In this document: positions 51,076 through 59,766 of the stretch, piece by piece
How positions within the stretch are numbered: the first letter of the stretch is position 1
Layout: every line of letters starts with the position of its first letter
Made by a program: the position numbers and the translations under genes
The notes under the pieces: generated by a model
Told to the model about the DNA's origin: nothing
The model's input: the letters and a program-made list of their open reading frames with translations, nothing else
Database searches by the model: none
Assembly: GCA_902775475.1 (NCBI GenBank)
Contig: CACYME010000008.1
Span: forward strand, 62,001-126,000
Source of the DNA: an uncultured Prevotellaceae bacterium
GTDB taxonomy: Bacteria > Bacteroidota > Bacteroidia > Bacteroidales > Bacteroidaceae
Length of the DNA stretch: 64,000 bases
Direction: 5' to 3'

Positions 51076-52499
51076 TGGATATCAACTCGCAGGAACATAT
51101 CAAGGCCATTGCCCCCGATATAGCTAAGGCATATCAGTTGGGTAAAGATAAGAAATACGATGAGGCCTATCAAGTTCTTTTACCTCATTTTGAGGCAAAG
51201 GAGATACCATTCTATTTTGAAGAAACTTGCGGATGGACCATATACAGATATTTGAAGGCCTATGAGGGCAAACTGTCCTCGTTGGAAATGAGAAAAGCAT
51301 TAGCCTCCTACCTGTCTTTTGCTTCCTACAAACCCAGTGTGTTGCACTCATGTATCATGATGCAAGCTGCAAACCTAAAAAAGAAACATGAGAACGATTT
51401 CAGATTTGTGGAGTTCTGCCAAATGTGGAAACTGGACAGTCTGCGTGATGAAGATTTCCTTCCAGCAAAGGGTTCTACAGCAAATGGTAAGTCTATCGAG
51501 TTTCAATCTTTGGCAGAAAATGTAGCCACACGGCTATACAAGGAGTTGAAGACCCGCCACACGGTTGAATTCGTGAACGAGTTGTTCCCTTTCTTTGTGA
51601 CTATAAAAGAGAAGTGCCCAAACAACAGATTCATAAGAATGTATATCGCCCAGTTATACTATTGGCAGGGGGATACTCAAAAGGCCATCGATGAATATAA
51701 ATCTATCCTCCGTGTAACACCCGAATGGTTTATATGGAAGCATCTTGGCGATATATGCGAGGATGATGAAGTCAAAATCTCTTTGTATTGCAAGGCAATG
51801 ACCATGATGGGCAAAGAAGAGTATATTGGCGAACTTCGACTGGGCCTAGCTAATCTAATACTGGACTCAAATAAGGAACAGGCAGCCTACGAGGTAGATC
51901 AGTATGTGAAAACATACAAGGCTAATGGATGGAAAATCTCAGGTGATGCCTATTTGCTTCAGAACAAACTGTTGGGCGTTGTTCCTTCTAATCAAGCAAA
52001 ACAGTTCTATCGCAACAATATTGCGAAGGCTGAAGAGTTTGCGTATTCAGATATTCCCGTTGAAGAACTTTCTTACCACGGAATTGTGTCCAATCATGCT
52101 GGGAAAGAAAAGGCCTGCCTTGTAAACAAACAGAAGCAGATTTTTATACGCACTTCAGTGACCCCATTATTGAGAAAGGCTTCTGCAGGCGATGTGTTCT
52201 CTGTGAGAGTCTATGAGAGTCAAAACAGAAAGATAGCTTTGACTATTCATCCCACAGGCAAGAGGGACGAATCGCAAAAAGACAGGAAACCCCACAATGA
52301 GCCTAACAGTGCTGATGCATGTACTATAAGTGGCACGATATCTTTTCCTGCACAGGGCGAGTTCTGCTTTATTGACCATCTGTATTTCGTGCCAGAAAAA
52401 ATTACTAAGGCCAATAACCTCAAAACAGGCGACTTAGTAAATGCCAAGGCTAAGAAGATGCCAGATGGAAGATGGCGAGTTGTATCAATTATAAAATGA
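51075..52499 (+). CDS. TPR protein with C-terminal OB/cold-shock-like domain
   Basis: 474 aa. Helical, TPR-like repeats occupy about residues 10-330; YIAQLYYWQGDTQKAIDEYKSILRVTPEW is the clearest. Residues about 340-400 include a beta-rich segment (HGIVSNHAGKEKACLVNKQKQIFIRTS), and the last 60 form an OB-fold or cold-shock-like domain (GTISFPAQGEFCFIDHLYFVPE, GDLVNAKAKKMPDGRWRVVSI) that could bind RNA or single-stranded DNA. Start and stop codons overlap both neighbours, so it is translated with the WYL regulator and the helicase. No enzymatic motif. Role in the module is unknown. Confidence 0.6.
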   Translation: MDINSQEHIKAIAPDIAKAYQLGKDKKYDEAYQVLLPHFEAKEIPFYFEETCGWTIYRYLKAYEGKLSSLEMRKALASYLSFASYKPSVLHSCIMMQAANLKKKHENDFRFVEFCQMWKLDSLRDEDFLPAKGSTANGKSIEFQSLAENVATRLYKELKTRHTVEFVNELFPFFVTIKEKCPNNRFIRMYIAQLYYWQGDTQKAIDEYKSILRVTPEWFIWKHLGDICEDDEVKISLYCKAMTMMGKEEYIGELRLGLANLILDSNKEQAAYEVDQYVKTYKANGWKISGDAYLLQNKLLGVVPSNQAKQFYRNNIAKAEEFAYSDIPVEELSYHGIVSNHAGKEKACLVNKQKQIFIRTSVTPLLRKASAGDVFSVRVYESQNRKIALTIHPTGKRDESQKDRKPHNEPNSADACTISGTISFPAQGEFCFIDHLYFVPEKITKANNLKTGDLVNAKAKKMPDGRWRVVSIIK

Positions 52500-54559
52500 C
52501 GAATAGTATGACGTTGACAAGACAGCAACAGCAGGTATTAGAGTCCGTCAAAGTATTTCTTGACAACGATTTTCCTGTATTCATTCTCAAAGGTTATGCC
52601 GGTACTGGCAAGACCACCATGATTAGTCACATCATAGAGGAGGTGGCAAAACGTGAAAAAGAGCCTATCCTTATGGCACCAACAGGAAGGGCAGCCAGAG
52701 TTCTTAGTATTAAGACCAGAAGGGAAGCTAATACTATTCATCGTTGTATCTACGAGTTGGATACCATCGAGACTAAAGAAGATTCTGATGATATTCGGTA
52801 CATCTTCCCATTGAAAGACGCAGAGGATACGACTAAAGACCGTATTTGCATAGTCGATGAATCTTCAATGATTTGGACTCGTGAAGATCACAACGAGTTG
52901 TTTGAGTTTGGGAGTGGAAGTCTGCTTAACGACCTCCTTGCTTACGTTGCACCGCATAGAGGCGGAAAGGTTATCTTCATCGGTGACCCCATGCAGTTGC
53001 CGCCCGTAGGTGACAATGTATCGAATGCCTTGGACCAGCAATTCTTCAATGACAACAATATGAAAGTGATGGTTGCAGAACTGACAGATGTTGTGCGCCA
53101 AAACGAAGGCAGTGCCATATTGGACAATGCCATGAAGATACGTACACTGCTGGAGTCTGTACATAGAAATAATCTTGTTTTTGACAGAAAAGAGAATGAG
53201 GTGATTGACATCGAAGGATACAATATGCCCAGACAACTGCTCAGTCTGTATCCGAAGCCTGAAACAGGTCAGTCTGTCATCATCACCTTCAGCAACCGTC
53301 AGGCGCGGGACTACAATTACGTTGTTCGAGAGATCCTTTATCCTGGAGAAAAGCAAATTGTGATAGGTGACATCCTTCAGGTCGTCAGCAACAATTATGG
53401 GCTAGAGGTAATGAATGGTGATTTCATTAAGATTGCAGACGTCGTTGGAGATACAGAACACCAATCTGCGCCTGTATACGTTACTGTTGGACGTGAGCGA
53501 ATAAGACAGAATATAACATTGGCATTCCGAAATGTCCGCATTATGTTGGATGACGGAAAGGAGAAGACCTGTAAGATTATTGAAAGCATGTTGGATGATG
53601 CTGATGGCAATTTAACATTTACACAGATACAGGCACTTTATATCAATTTCTGCATGCGACATCCAAGTCTTAAGAGAAATTCTCAGCAATTTAAGGAGTT
53701 GCTTAAGGCAGACCCGTACTATAACGCTTTGCGTGTGAAATATGGTTATGCTATCACTGGTCACAAGTCACAGGGTGGAGAATGGCACACCGTGTTCGTG
53801 GATTATACAGGCAGGACAGGACTGAGTAACGACAATCTCAGATGGACGTATACGGTCACAACTCGTGCAAGTCATGTGCTCTATGGCTGCAACATGCCTA
53901 ATGTCACCCCGATGTCCAAATTACGAGTGGCTCCTATCATCAAGACAGCGAAACCTCGTGAAGAATACCTTTCGTTTTCAGACGTGCCAGAAACTCCGTA
54001 TCACCCTAGTGGAGCACCCAATTATCTGAAAGCTAAATACTGGGCGGTTTCTGATGAGTTGAAAAATGCCGGATGTGTAGTGAAAGGCGTCGAAAGCAAA
54101 CAATACTGCGAATGGTATCACGTTGAAGACAACCAAAAGCAGAGCCACTTGGTGCAATGTTTCTATAACAAAGCGGGCTTGTTCACCAGATACATGGTTG
54201 GTGACAACCTAGACGGAATAGTACAAATTCTCTCTCTGATACAAGTCAACTTGACTCCGCTATGCTCATTCAGGTACACACCATCGAGTGAAGTTCTGGG
54301 TACATTGTATAATAATGTAGAGTCCATCTGTTCGGATTTGGATGTGAAGATTACCAATATAGTAGAACATCTTCCCAACTATTGCGTGTATTACTATCTG
54401 CAAGGGACAGGAAGCTATTCCTGCATCCAGTTCTTTATAACCAAGGATGGGTTCATCAGCTATGCCCAACCGTTCTCCGACGTGGGGCTGGATGATGACA
54501 TCTTAAAAAGAGTAGTCGAAAGACTATGTCCATCAAGTATTTTTAGAATGCGAACATAG
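52496..54559 (+). CDS. RecD/UvrD-type superfamily 1 helicase
   Basis: 687 aa from ATG 52496, which overlaps the previous stop (ATGA). SF1 motifs in order: Walker A LKGYAGTGKTTMISHI, Walker B ICIVDESSMI, motif III IFIGDPMQLPPVGD, motif V YGYAITGHKSQGGEWHTVFV and motif VI YTVTTRASHVLYG. The helicase core ends near residue 475. The last 200 residues (YWAVSDELKNAGCVVKG, SYSCIQFFITKDGF) are an unrecognised accessory region. It resembles the RecD2-like helicases that sit in many defence and conflict loci. With the WYL and TPR/OB genes it forms a tightly coupled three-gene unit that could act on invading or stalled DNA. Confidence 0.82.
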   Translation: MTNSMTLTRQQQQVLESVKVFLDNDFPVFILKGYAGTGKTTMISHIIEEVAKREKEPILMAPTGRAARVLSIKTRREANTIHRCIYELDTIETKEDSDDIRYIFPLKDAEDTTKDRICIVDESSMIWTREDHNELFEFGSGSLLNDLLAYVAPHRGGKVIFIGDPMQLPPVGDNVSNALDQQFFNDNNMKVMVAELTDVVRQNEGSAILDNAMKIRTLLESVHRNNLVFDRKENEVIDIEGYNMPRQLLSLYPKPETGQSVIITFSNRQARDYNYVVREILYPGEKQIVIGDILQVVSNNYGLEVMNGDFIKIADVVGDTEHQSAPVYVTVGRERIRQNITLAFRNVRIMLDDGKEKTCKIIESMLDDADGNLTFTQIQALYINFCMRHPSLKRNSQQFKELLKADPYYNALRVKYGYAITGHKSQGGEWHTVFVDYTGRTGLSNDNLRWTYTVTTRASHVLYGCNMPNVTPMSKLRVAPIIKTAKPREEYLSFSDVPETPYHPSGAPNYLKAKYWAVSDELKNAGCVVKGVESKQYCEWYHVEDNQKQSHLVQCFYNKAGLFTRYMVGDNLDGIVQILSLIQVNLTPLCSFRYTPSSEVLGTLYNNVESICSDLDVKITNIVEHLPNYCVYYYLQGTGSYSCIQFFITKDGFISYAQPFSDVGLDDDILKRVVERLCPSSIFRMRT

Positions 54560-54584
54560 CGTTCGTTGACATGTCGTAACTTTG
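54550..54584 (+). promoter_or_regulatory. Operator 2 and promoter of the 261-aa orphan gene
   Basis: GCGAA-CATAGCG-TTCGT starts at 54550, and the -7 box TAACTTTG is at 54577-54584, again 27 bp apart. The operator overlaps the last codons of the helicase gene. Confidence 0.8.
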
Positions 54585-54612
54585 CACCGTAAACAAAAAA
54601 ATAAAGAATAAT

Positions 54613-55398
54613 ATGGCAATAAGAAAGACAACACGTTTCTGGGAAGAGCATAAGAATCAGTACACTAAGTGTCTCTGCTATTCTGACAAATATGGGCTTT
54701 ATACCGATAATATTCCAGAGGGTGATAATCCAAAAGAATTGTTGTATCGCCCACATGGCTATACTGGCTATGTAATCAATAAAATTGAAATACCTGGACG
54801 AAATGTCGAAATAACGATTCTTTCAAATCTGGGCTATGGAAGTGCTTCATATCTTAGAGCATCCGTGAATTTCGGCCATAGACGAATTCTCGACTTTGAT
54901 ATGTCAAAGTTGTATGTTTTGAATCATTGCAGCATTGCAACGTTTGATGTGCCAGTCTATAGTTGGAATCATCTTTTCGAGAAGATTATTAATGCCTACA
55001 ATAGAGCATCACTTAATATCCTCACAACAGCTGCTATTGCCTATATTGATGAACTAAGCGATATGCTTGACAGGGATGAGATCTTAGTTAAAGGTAATAT
55101 AGATAAAGAGAAGCCGACTAAATGGGACGGTGCATTCTTGATCTCCTTGCACGCAGGTGGAAAGATTCAAGACTTAGTAAAAGGTCTCGAAGCAGCTGAA
55201 GTCTCAGATCCAACGGTATTGAAATACGCCATGAATTTGTGCAGAAAGTATATCTTGAACGTTAAAGCCCAGACTTTGGACTATGAAGATTCTCGCACGT
55301 CTCAGCTGTCAGAGTCTCTTCTCTCTGTACATAAGTTCATGTGTGCAAACAAAGGAGGAACAGAGTATCTGAGCATGATATTAGATAAAGAAGTATAA
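54613..55398 (+). CDS. Unknown protein of the WYL regulon (261 aa)
   Basis: Not recognised. ATG 54613 lies 29 bp after its own promoter box. The first half is beta-strand-rich with aromatic residues (TRFWEEHKNQYTKCLCY, IPGRNVEITILSNLGYGSASYLRA). The second half is helical (FEKIINAYNRASLNILTTAAIAYIDELSDML, DPTVLKYAMNLCRKYILNVKA). There is no signal peptide or membrane segment and no known catalytic motif. It is a single-gene unit under the shared operator, so it is a candidate defence component or phage-response gene. Low GC, as in the rest of the island. Confidence 0.65.
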   Translation: MAIRKTTRFWEEHKNQYTKCLCYSDKYGLYTDNIPEGDNPKELLYRPHGYTGYVINKIEIPGRNVEITILSNLGYGSASYLRASVNFGHRRILDFDMSKLYVLNHCSIATFDVPVYSWNHLFEKIINAYNRASLNILTTAAIAYIDELSDMLDRDEILVKGNIDKEKPTKWDGAFLISLHAGGKIQDLVKGLEAAEVSDPTVLKYAMNLCRKYILNVKAQTLDYEDSRTSQLSESLLSVHKFMCANKGGTEYLSMILDKEV

Positions 55399-55410
55399 AA
55401 AGTTATCTCA

Positions 55411-55445
55411 ACGAACATACAATTCGTCATTATTTAGTAATTTTG
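55411..55445 (+). promoter_or_regulatory. Operator 3 and promoter of the 192-aa orphan gene
   Basis: ACGAA-CATACAA-TTCGT at 55411-55427 and the -7 box TAATTTTG at 55438-55445, with the same 27-bp offset. Confidence 0.78.
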
Positions 55446-55460
55446 CAGCAGAAAACAAAA

Positions 55461-56039
55461 ATGAGCAATATGATTGAACTGAACGAAAAGGCTAGCAACT
55501 ACGCAGAAAAGAATGTTTCGAACGTTCTGAAAGAAGCATTTGCAAAAGTGTATGCAGATGGATATCGCATGGGATATAAAGATAGAGAGGATGAAACACC
55601 TATTGAATTACGTGATGGTAAGACAGAATTCGTTGATCTTGAATTACCATCTGGAACATTGTGGGCGAAAGAATACGGGATGACAAATAAACATTTGGAT
55701 TATGAGGCCTACTTAGAAGCCCTTAAATTTGATATACCAACAATCGACCAATGTGTTGAGTTGTTTAATTTGTGCCGCTTCAAACAAGATGGCGATACAA
55801 TCTATTGTATTGGCCCAAATGGCAAATCTATTACATTTTCATATACAGGATATAAAGAAATTGGAAAAGAAGAAGCACCTATCATGAAATTTATTTCATA
55901 CTTCTGGATTAAAAATGAAGACAAAGAATCTGATTATAATGCTGCATCTTTAGGCAACTCTTTTAATGGTATCTGGAAAGATACGACACAAGTATTTCCC
56001 GGATACAAGCTCCCAATTCGCCTCGTTAGGAAAAAATAA
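55461..56039 (+). CDS. Cytoplasmic protein with FISUMP/DUF1566-like domain
   Basis: 192 aa from ATG 55461; an in-frame TTG at 55443 is part of the promoter box and is rejected. Residues about 1-50 are a helical region (ASNYAEKNVSNVLKEAFAKVYADGYRMGY). The rest resembles the short repeat domain common on Bacteroidota exported proteins: FVDLELPSGTLWAKEYG, then IPTIDQCVELFNLCRF and a closing IRLVRKK strand. Here it has no signal peptide, so it is probably intracellular. C-type-lectin-like folds of this group can be phage-encoded diversity modules, but nothing here shows that. Function unknown; under the shared WYL operator. Confidence 0.6.
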   Translation: MSNMIELNEKASNYAEKNVSNVLKEAFAKVYADGYRMGYKDREDETPIELRDGKTEFVDLELPSGTLWAKEYGMTNKHLDYEAYLEALKFDIPTIDQCVELFNLCRFKQDGDTIYCIGPNGKSITFSYTGYKEIGKEEAPIMKFISYFWIKNEDKESDYNAASLGNSFNGIWKDTTQVFPGYKLPIRLVRKK

Positions 56040-56046
56040 TATTAGT

Positions 56047-56081
56047 GCGAACATAGACTTCGAGTTTAATTCGTACCTTTG
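56047..56081 (+). promoter_or_regulatory. Operator 4 and promoter of the retron operon
   Basis: GCGAA-CATAGAC-TTCGA at 56047-56063 and the -7 box TACCTTTG at 56074-56081, 27 bp apart. The right arm has one substitution. Transcription should begin just before the retron a1 segment. Confidence 0.8.
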
Positions 56082-56085
56082 CACA

Positions 56086-56325
56086 AAGAAAACAAAAAGC
56101 GGTCTTTGAATAGTCTGACAGGAACGAACTTTTGACTTGTAGCCCGTCGTATTTGACAGGTGGCCTGGTAGCAATACTGGGTAAGAACAATGTTAGATTG
56201 TTATTATTTCATATTTGTATGGTTATCTCTTCTTATAAGACAAGGTAGATAAGAACACAAATAAGATTATTATATACAAAGAAAACGTAGAACCTGAAAG
56301 ATTATAAGAAGACCGCTTTCATATA
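56086..56325 (+). ncRNA. Retron msr-msd non-coding RNA
   Basis: AAAGCGGTCTT (56096-56106) and its exact reverse complement AAGACCGCTTT (56309-56319) give the 11-bp a1/a2 stem that defines retron RNAs. Inside are a hairpin CCTGGTA-GCAA-TACTGGG (56164-56181) and a weak CAAT/ATTG hairpin near 56188. A long stem follows with ATTTGT/ACAAAT (56213-56218, 56257-56262) and TTATCT/AGATAA (56223-56228, 56247-56252) that fits the msd. A GAATAG just after a1 could supply the branching guanosine. The promoter lies directly upstream and the reverse transcriptase ATG 17 bp after a2. Exact msr/msd limits need experiment. Confidence 0.8.
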
Positions 56326-56335
56326 CAACAGAGAA

Positions 56336-57910
56336 ATGGATAAGTTAGAAACAAGAAAACGCATCGCATCGTTGCAGACCAAATCAGATCTGCTTCGTCT
56401 GCTTAATGACTTGAAGGCAGATGACCTGCAAGACAGAGCTTATCCTATTCCCATGAAAGCTCTTAATTTCTACTGCAATCCAAATCACGAGAAAAGATAT
56501 AAATCCTTTTCTATACCCAAGAAAAGTGGTGGTAAGAGAGAAATTTCTGCACCATGTAGAGGCCTTATGTCCATTCTTACATATCTAAACGTTATGTTTG
56601 AAGCTATGTATGAACCAAAACCATGCGTCTGCGGCTTTGTAATAGGCAAATCCGTTGTGGACAATGCCAACAACCATGTCGGAAGAAATTATGTGTTCAA
56701 TCTGGACATGAAAGATTTCTTTCCCAGCATTCAACAGGCTCGCATTTGGGCTCGCTTGCAAGCTACACCGTATAACTTAAAAAAGGAAATAGCAGATGTT
56801 GTCGCAGGTTTATGCTGTATGAAAACGTCTGATGGCCGATTCGTTCTACCTCAGGGAGCTCCCACCTCACCCATATTAACAAATATGATTTGCGAGCGTC
56901 TTGATCGACGTTTGTCAGGACTAGCAAAACGATTTGGCCTGAACTATTCACGCTATGCTGATGACATTACCTTCAGTAGTATGCAGTATGTCTATTCGGC
57001 AGATGGCGAGTTCATGAAAGAGTTAAACCGTATTGTCTCAGATGAACATTTCTCTCTGAATGACAAGAAGACACGCTTGCAGAAGAGGAACGAGCGTCAG
57101 GAAGTAACAGGAGTAACAGTAAATGAAAAAACGAATGTTACAAGAAATTACGTCCGAGAAATACGACAACTACTCTATATTTGGCAAAGATATGGATATA
57201 ACGAAGCCTACAGCAAGTTCTACCCTAAATATAAGGCGGAGAAAGGTTATATAAAAAAGGGAGAACCAATCCTTGAAAATGTTCTCAGCGGAAAACTTCT
57301 TTATCTTAAAATGATAAAGGGAGAATATGACACGACCTATTTGAAGCTAAGAGAGCAGTTCGACAAACTCTCAGGCAATACTATTATGCACAATTCTAAA
57401 AGTGAAGGACTTAGTTATATCTTCACCTATGAATTGGATAGATTTATTGCCATTAATTCTATCATCCCCTTCAAACTTCACATCAATGATGAGGATTTGC
57501 AGACTACCGGCTCTGGTAATTATAAAGGTAAGATGGAAATTAATGGGGAATACATGCCTGTTTTCATAAGCAAAAGTATTCTGATGCAAATGAAAATAAC
57601 TAAACTGTTAGGTTATTCTGACACGTGGAAATGGTATATTTCATTATGCGAGTCAACAAAAGGAAGGTTTTGGCTTATTCATAGAGGAAAACATGCAGAT
57701 GCAACCCACAACCCAGCTCCTAACAAGACCATAAGTCAAATTATTGACATATGGGCAAGGAAAGGATTAGATAAAGCAATAGAAGTTTTTGAAAACTCCC
57801 ATTATGGAGTTGAAGACACTTTGGACATCAAGGCTATTCTGGACATTTGGGAAGAAAATGGTGTAGATGCAGCTGAATTGTATTATGAGCAAAGCATCAG
57901 ACAACAATAA
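56336..57910 (+). CDS. Retron reverse transcriptase with long C-terminal extension
   Basis: 524 aa. RT motifs: FSIPKKSGGKREISAP (RT1 region), NLDMKDFFPSI (motif A), LPQGAPTSPILTNMIC (motif B), and YADD at residues 207-210 (active site). Two marks specific to retrons are present: NANNH at 110-114 (the NAxxH of region X) and VTG at 257-259 (region Y). The RT core ends near residue 320. About 200 further residues follow, with beta-rich (MEINGEYMPVFISKS, WYISLCESTKGRFWLIHRG) and helical parts, longer than classical retron RTs (about 300-350 aa). This extension may contact effectors. It reverse-transcribes the upstream RNA into multicopy single-stranded DNA. The next gene begins 33 bp later. Confidence 0.92.
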   Translation: MDKLETRKRIASLQTKSDLLRLLNDLKADDLQDRAYPIPMKALNFYCNPNHEKRYKSFSIPKKSGGKREISAPCRGLMSILTYLNVMFEAMYEPKPCVCGFVIGKSVVDNANNHVGRNYVFNLDMKDFFPSIQQARIWARLQATPYNLKKEIADVVAGLCCMKTSDGRFVLPQGAPTSPILTNMICERLDRRLSGLAKRFGLNYSRYADDITFSSMQYVYSADGEFMKELNRIVSDEHFSLNDKKTRLQKRNERQEVTGVTVNEKTNVTRNYVREIRQLLYIWQRYGYNEAYSKFYPKYKAEKGYIKKGEPILENVLSGKLLYLKMIKGEYDTTYLKLREQFDKLSGNTIMHNSKSEGLSYIFTYELDRFIAINSIIPFKLHINDEDLQTTGSGNYKGKMEINGEYMPVFISKSILMQMKITKLLGYSDTWKWYISLCESTKGRFWLIHRGKHADATHNPAPNKTISQIIDIWARKGLDKAIEVFENSHYGVEDTLDIKAILDIWEENGVDAAELYYEQSIRQQ

Positions 57911-57943
57911 TATAGCCGCGAATACAAATAAATATTTGACATT

Positions 57944-59182
57944 ATGAGTACTTCTAATTACAAATTCATAACAGCACTCCTTAACGATCCGAAGCTGACT
58001 GCTTCAGACCGTGATCGTATTATTCTGCTTATCGGAAGAGAACTTGAACGTAAAAACAAGGAATTTGTGACAGAAGATCGACTTAAAGATTTTGTCACAA
58101 TGGAAAAATTGGAAGAGATTATTGCGTCTCATTGTTCATCTGATGCCAAAATTGGTCATGCTAATTCGGGTAATAAAAAAGATTTGGGTTCAACTATACA
58201 TGCCCCCCAGGAAATCGTAAACTTCTTAAAACTATTTTCGAGCAGTTCTTCTGCATTAAAATACACCACACACACATGGGACAAAACGTCTGATGGCAGT
58301 TTTGCGTATTCGTCTTATGATGATTTTATGAAGCAATGCGAAGAGGATTTCTACGTAAAACAACGAGACGTTGACAAAAATAATCGTATATACAAATGTA
58401 ACCAGTCTCTATATTATATGATCCAAAATTTTCTCTTTAGAAAAGAATATAAAGCCAATCAAAAGGGATGGGGAATATATGGAAAAAATGACATAAAGTT
58501 AGGGTATAGTTACCCTCCAAATGCCTTGAAAAAATGGATGGACGAAAATCCTGACAAACAACCAGGCGCGATGCCTTTATCTATTTTACCCGAAGAGTTA
58601 AGGCCAATTGTAAATAAGAAGGTACTAGGTTATTTCGAAGAAATAGGCTTGCTCTTTAAGAAAGAAATACAGTTTAGAGGTAACGATTTATATAACGATG
58701 TTAAAAGAATTTTTGCATCTGCAGATTATGAGATTAATGCTCAGAAATTAGAGACATTGCAGGGTGTTGAATTCTATACTTGTACAAGACAGTTTAAATC
58801 TGCTTTATATTTGGTAAAAGATAACATTTTAGCTCGTTTGTCTGAGCATAATAGAGTTGATATTTATGCGGAGATTCACGACGAAGGCAATGAAGCGGAA
58901 AAGTTTGTCGACATTTGCATAGACCAATTAGGCTCTTTTTCTGACAAGAATGTTAAAGATGACAAATTGATGCTTAAAGGTAACATTGGACAAATAGGAG
59001 ATATAAAAAAGAAATTAGTAAGTCTTTGCGACTTTTTTATAGAAAGCCGTTTCAAGATAAAGGGGAAAAAGGACTTTGCTCGCATTGATTATCTTAAAGA
59101 TGCAGACATTTCAAAAGAACCTGAAATAACTAAAATTAAGAATTGCGATGGGTTTAAGTATTGTTTTAGATTTTACCTATAA
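57944..59182 (+). CDS. Retron-associated unknown protein (412 aa)
   Basis: Not recognised with confidence. Residues 1-65 are helical and charged (DRDRIILLIGRELERKNKEF). Residues about 88-260 are mixed, with HAPQEIVNFLKLFSSSSSALKYTTHTWD as the most distinctive segment. The last 130 residues (VDIYAEIHDEGNEAEKFVDI, GDIKKKLVSLCDFFIESRF, GFKYCFRFYL) have an order of strands and helix faintly like the end of a GHKL kinase ATPase domain, but the glycine boxes are absent, so this is speculation. Its stop overlaps the next ATG (TAATG), and the next two genes are receiver-like, so a degenerate kinase partner would make sense. Confidence 0.6.
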   Translation: MSTSNYKFITALLNDPKLTASDRDRIILLIGRELERKNKEFVTEDRLKDFVTMEKLEEIIASHCSSDAKIGHANSGNKKDLGSTIHAPQEIVNFLKLFSSSSSALKYTTHTWDKTSDGSFAYSSYDDFMKQCEEDFYVKQRDVDKNNRIYKCNQSLYYMIQNFLFRKEYKANQKGWGIYGKNDIKLGYSYPPNALKKWMDENPDKQPGAMPLSILPEELRPIVNKKVLGYFEEIGLLFKKEIQFRGNDLYNDVKRIFASADYEINAQKLETLQGVEFYTCTRQFKSALYLVKDNILARLSEHNRVDIYAEIHDEGNEAEKFVDICIDQLGSFSDKNVKDDKLMLKGNIGQIGDIKKKLVSLCDFFIESRFKIKGKKDFARIDYLKDADISKEPEITKIKNCDGFKYCFRFYL

Positions 59183-59766
59183 TGAAAAAGATATTAATAG
59201 TTGATGATAGGCCTATGCGCCAAAAGAATCAATTGGGTAAAGACTTGTTTGACAAACTTTGCTCATTAGATAATATAACACGAAATATTAAGTTAGATGT
59301 GAATGAAATTTTATCGTATGATATTGTTGCCATTCACTACTCTTTACTTGATAATAACGGGCAAGTAAAGGATGTCCGTGATATCCTCTCCAAAAGCGGA
59401 AAATGTTTGATACTTTTCAGTGGGGGGAATCCTACCAATCGCATAACCAATAACGGTAAAGAAGCTTTGGTTAGTGCTAACTTGTTCTATTCTAAGAAAA
59501 CTATTGATTTCTTTGAAATGCTGTTGGCAGATGATATTGAAAGTCATTTGCTGGAAAGGATGCTTTATGGAGAAAACTGGGAAATTGCCTTTCTGGAACG
59601 ATATTCTCAATTACTATGGGTTAATGGTGCAACCTTGGAAAAATGGCCTACCATAGAAAATTTAAACGATGATGAAATCCAAACACTCAATGAATTGGAA
59701 AAAGAATTTGGTCATATGAGTTTTAAAGATATTAATGATAAAATTAATAGAATACTGAAAATATGA
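59182..59766 (+). CDS. Receiver-like protein lacking the phospho-acceptor Asp
   Basis: 194 aa. The N-terminal 115 residues follow the response-regulator receiver pattern: KILIVDD places the two acidic residues at 8 and 9, LILFSGG gives the Ser at 80, and FYSKKTID gives the Lys near 105. At the end of the third strand the phospho-accepting Asp is replaced by His52 (DIVAIHYSLL). The remaining 80 residues are helical. It probably cannot be phosphorylated in the usual way and may act as a decoy, inhibitor or dimer partner of the receiver-HEPN protein whose gene overlaps it by four bases (ATGA). Confidence 0.7.
   Translation: MKKILIVDDRPMRQKNQLGKDLFDKLCSLDNITRNIKLDVNEILSYDIVAIHYSLLDNNGQVKDVRDILSKSGKCLILFSGGNPTNRITNNGKEALVSANLFYSKKTIDFFEMLLADDIESHLLERMLYGENWEIAFLERYSQLLWVNGATLEKWPTIENLNDDEIQTLNELEKEFGHMSFKDINDKINRILKI

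Noticed and set aside
55443-55460. TTG start for the 192-aa protein
   Set aside because: It lies inside the -7 box TAATTTTG, upstream of the expected transcription start; the same applies to the TTG starts at 19972 and 61686.
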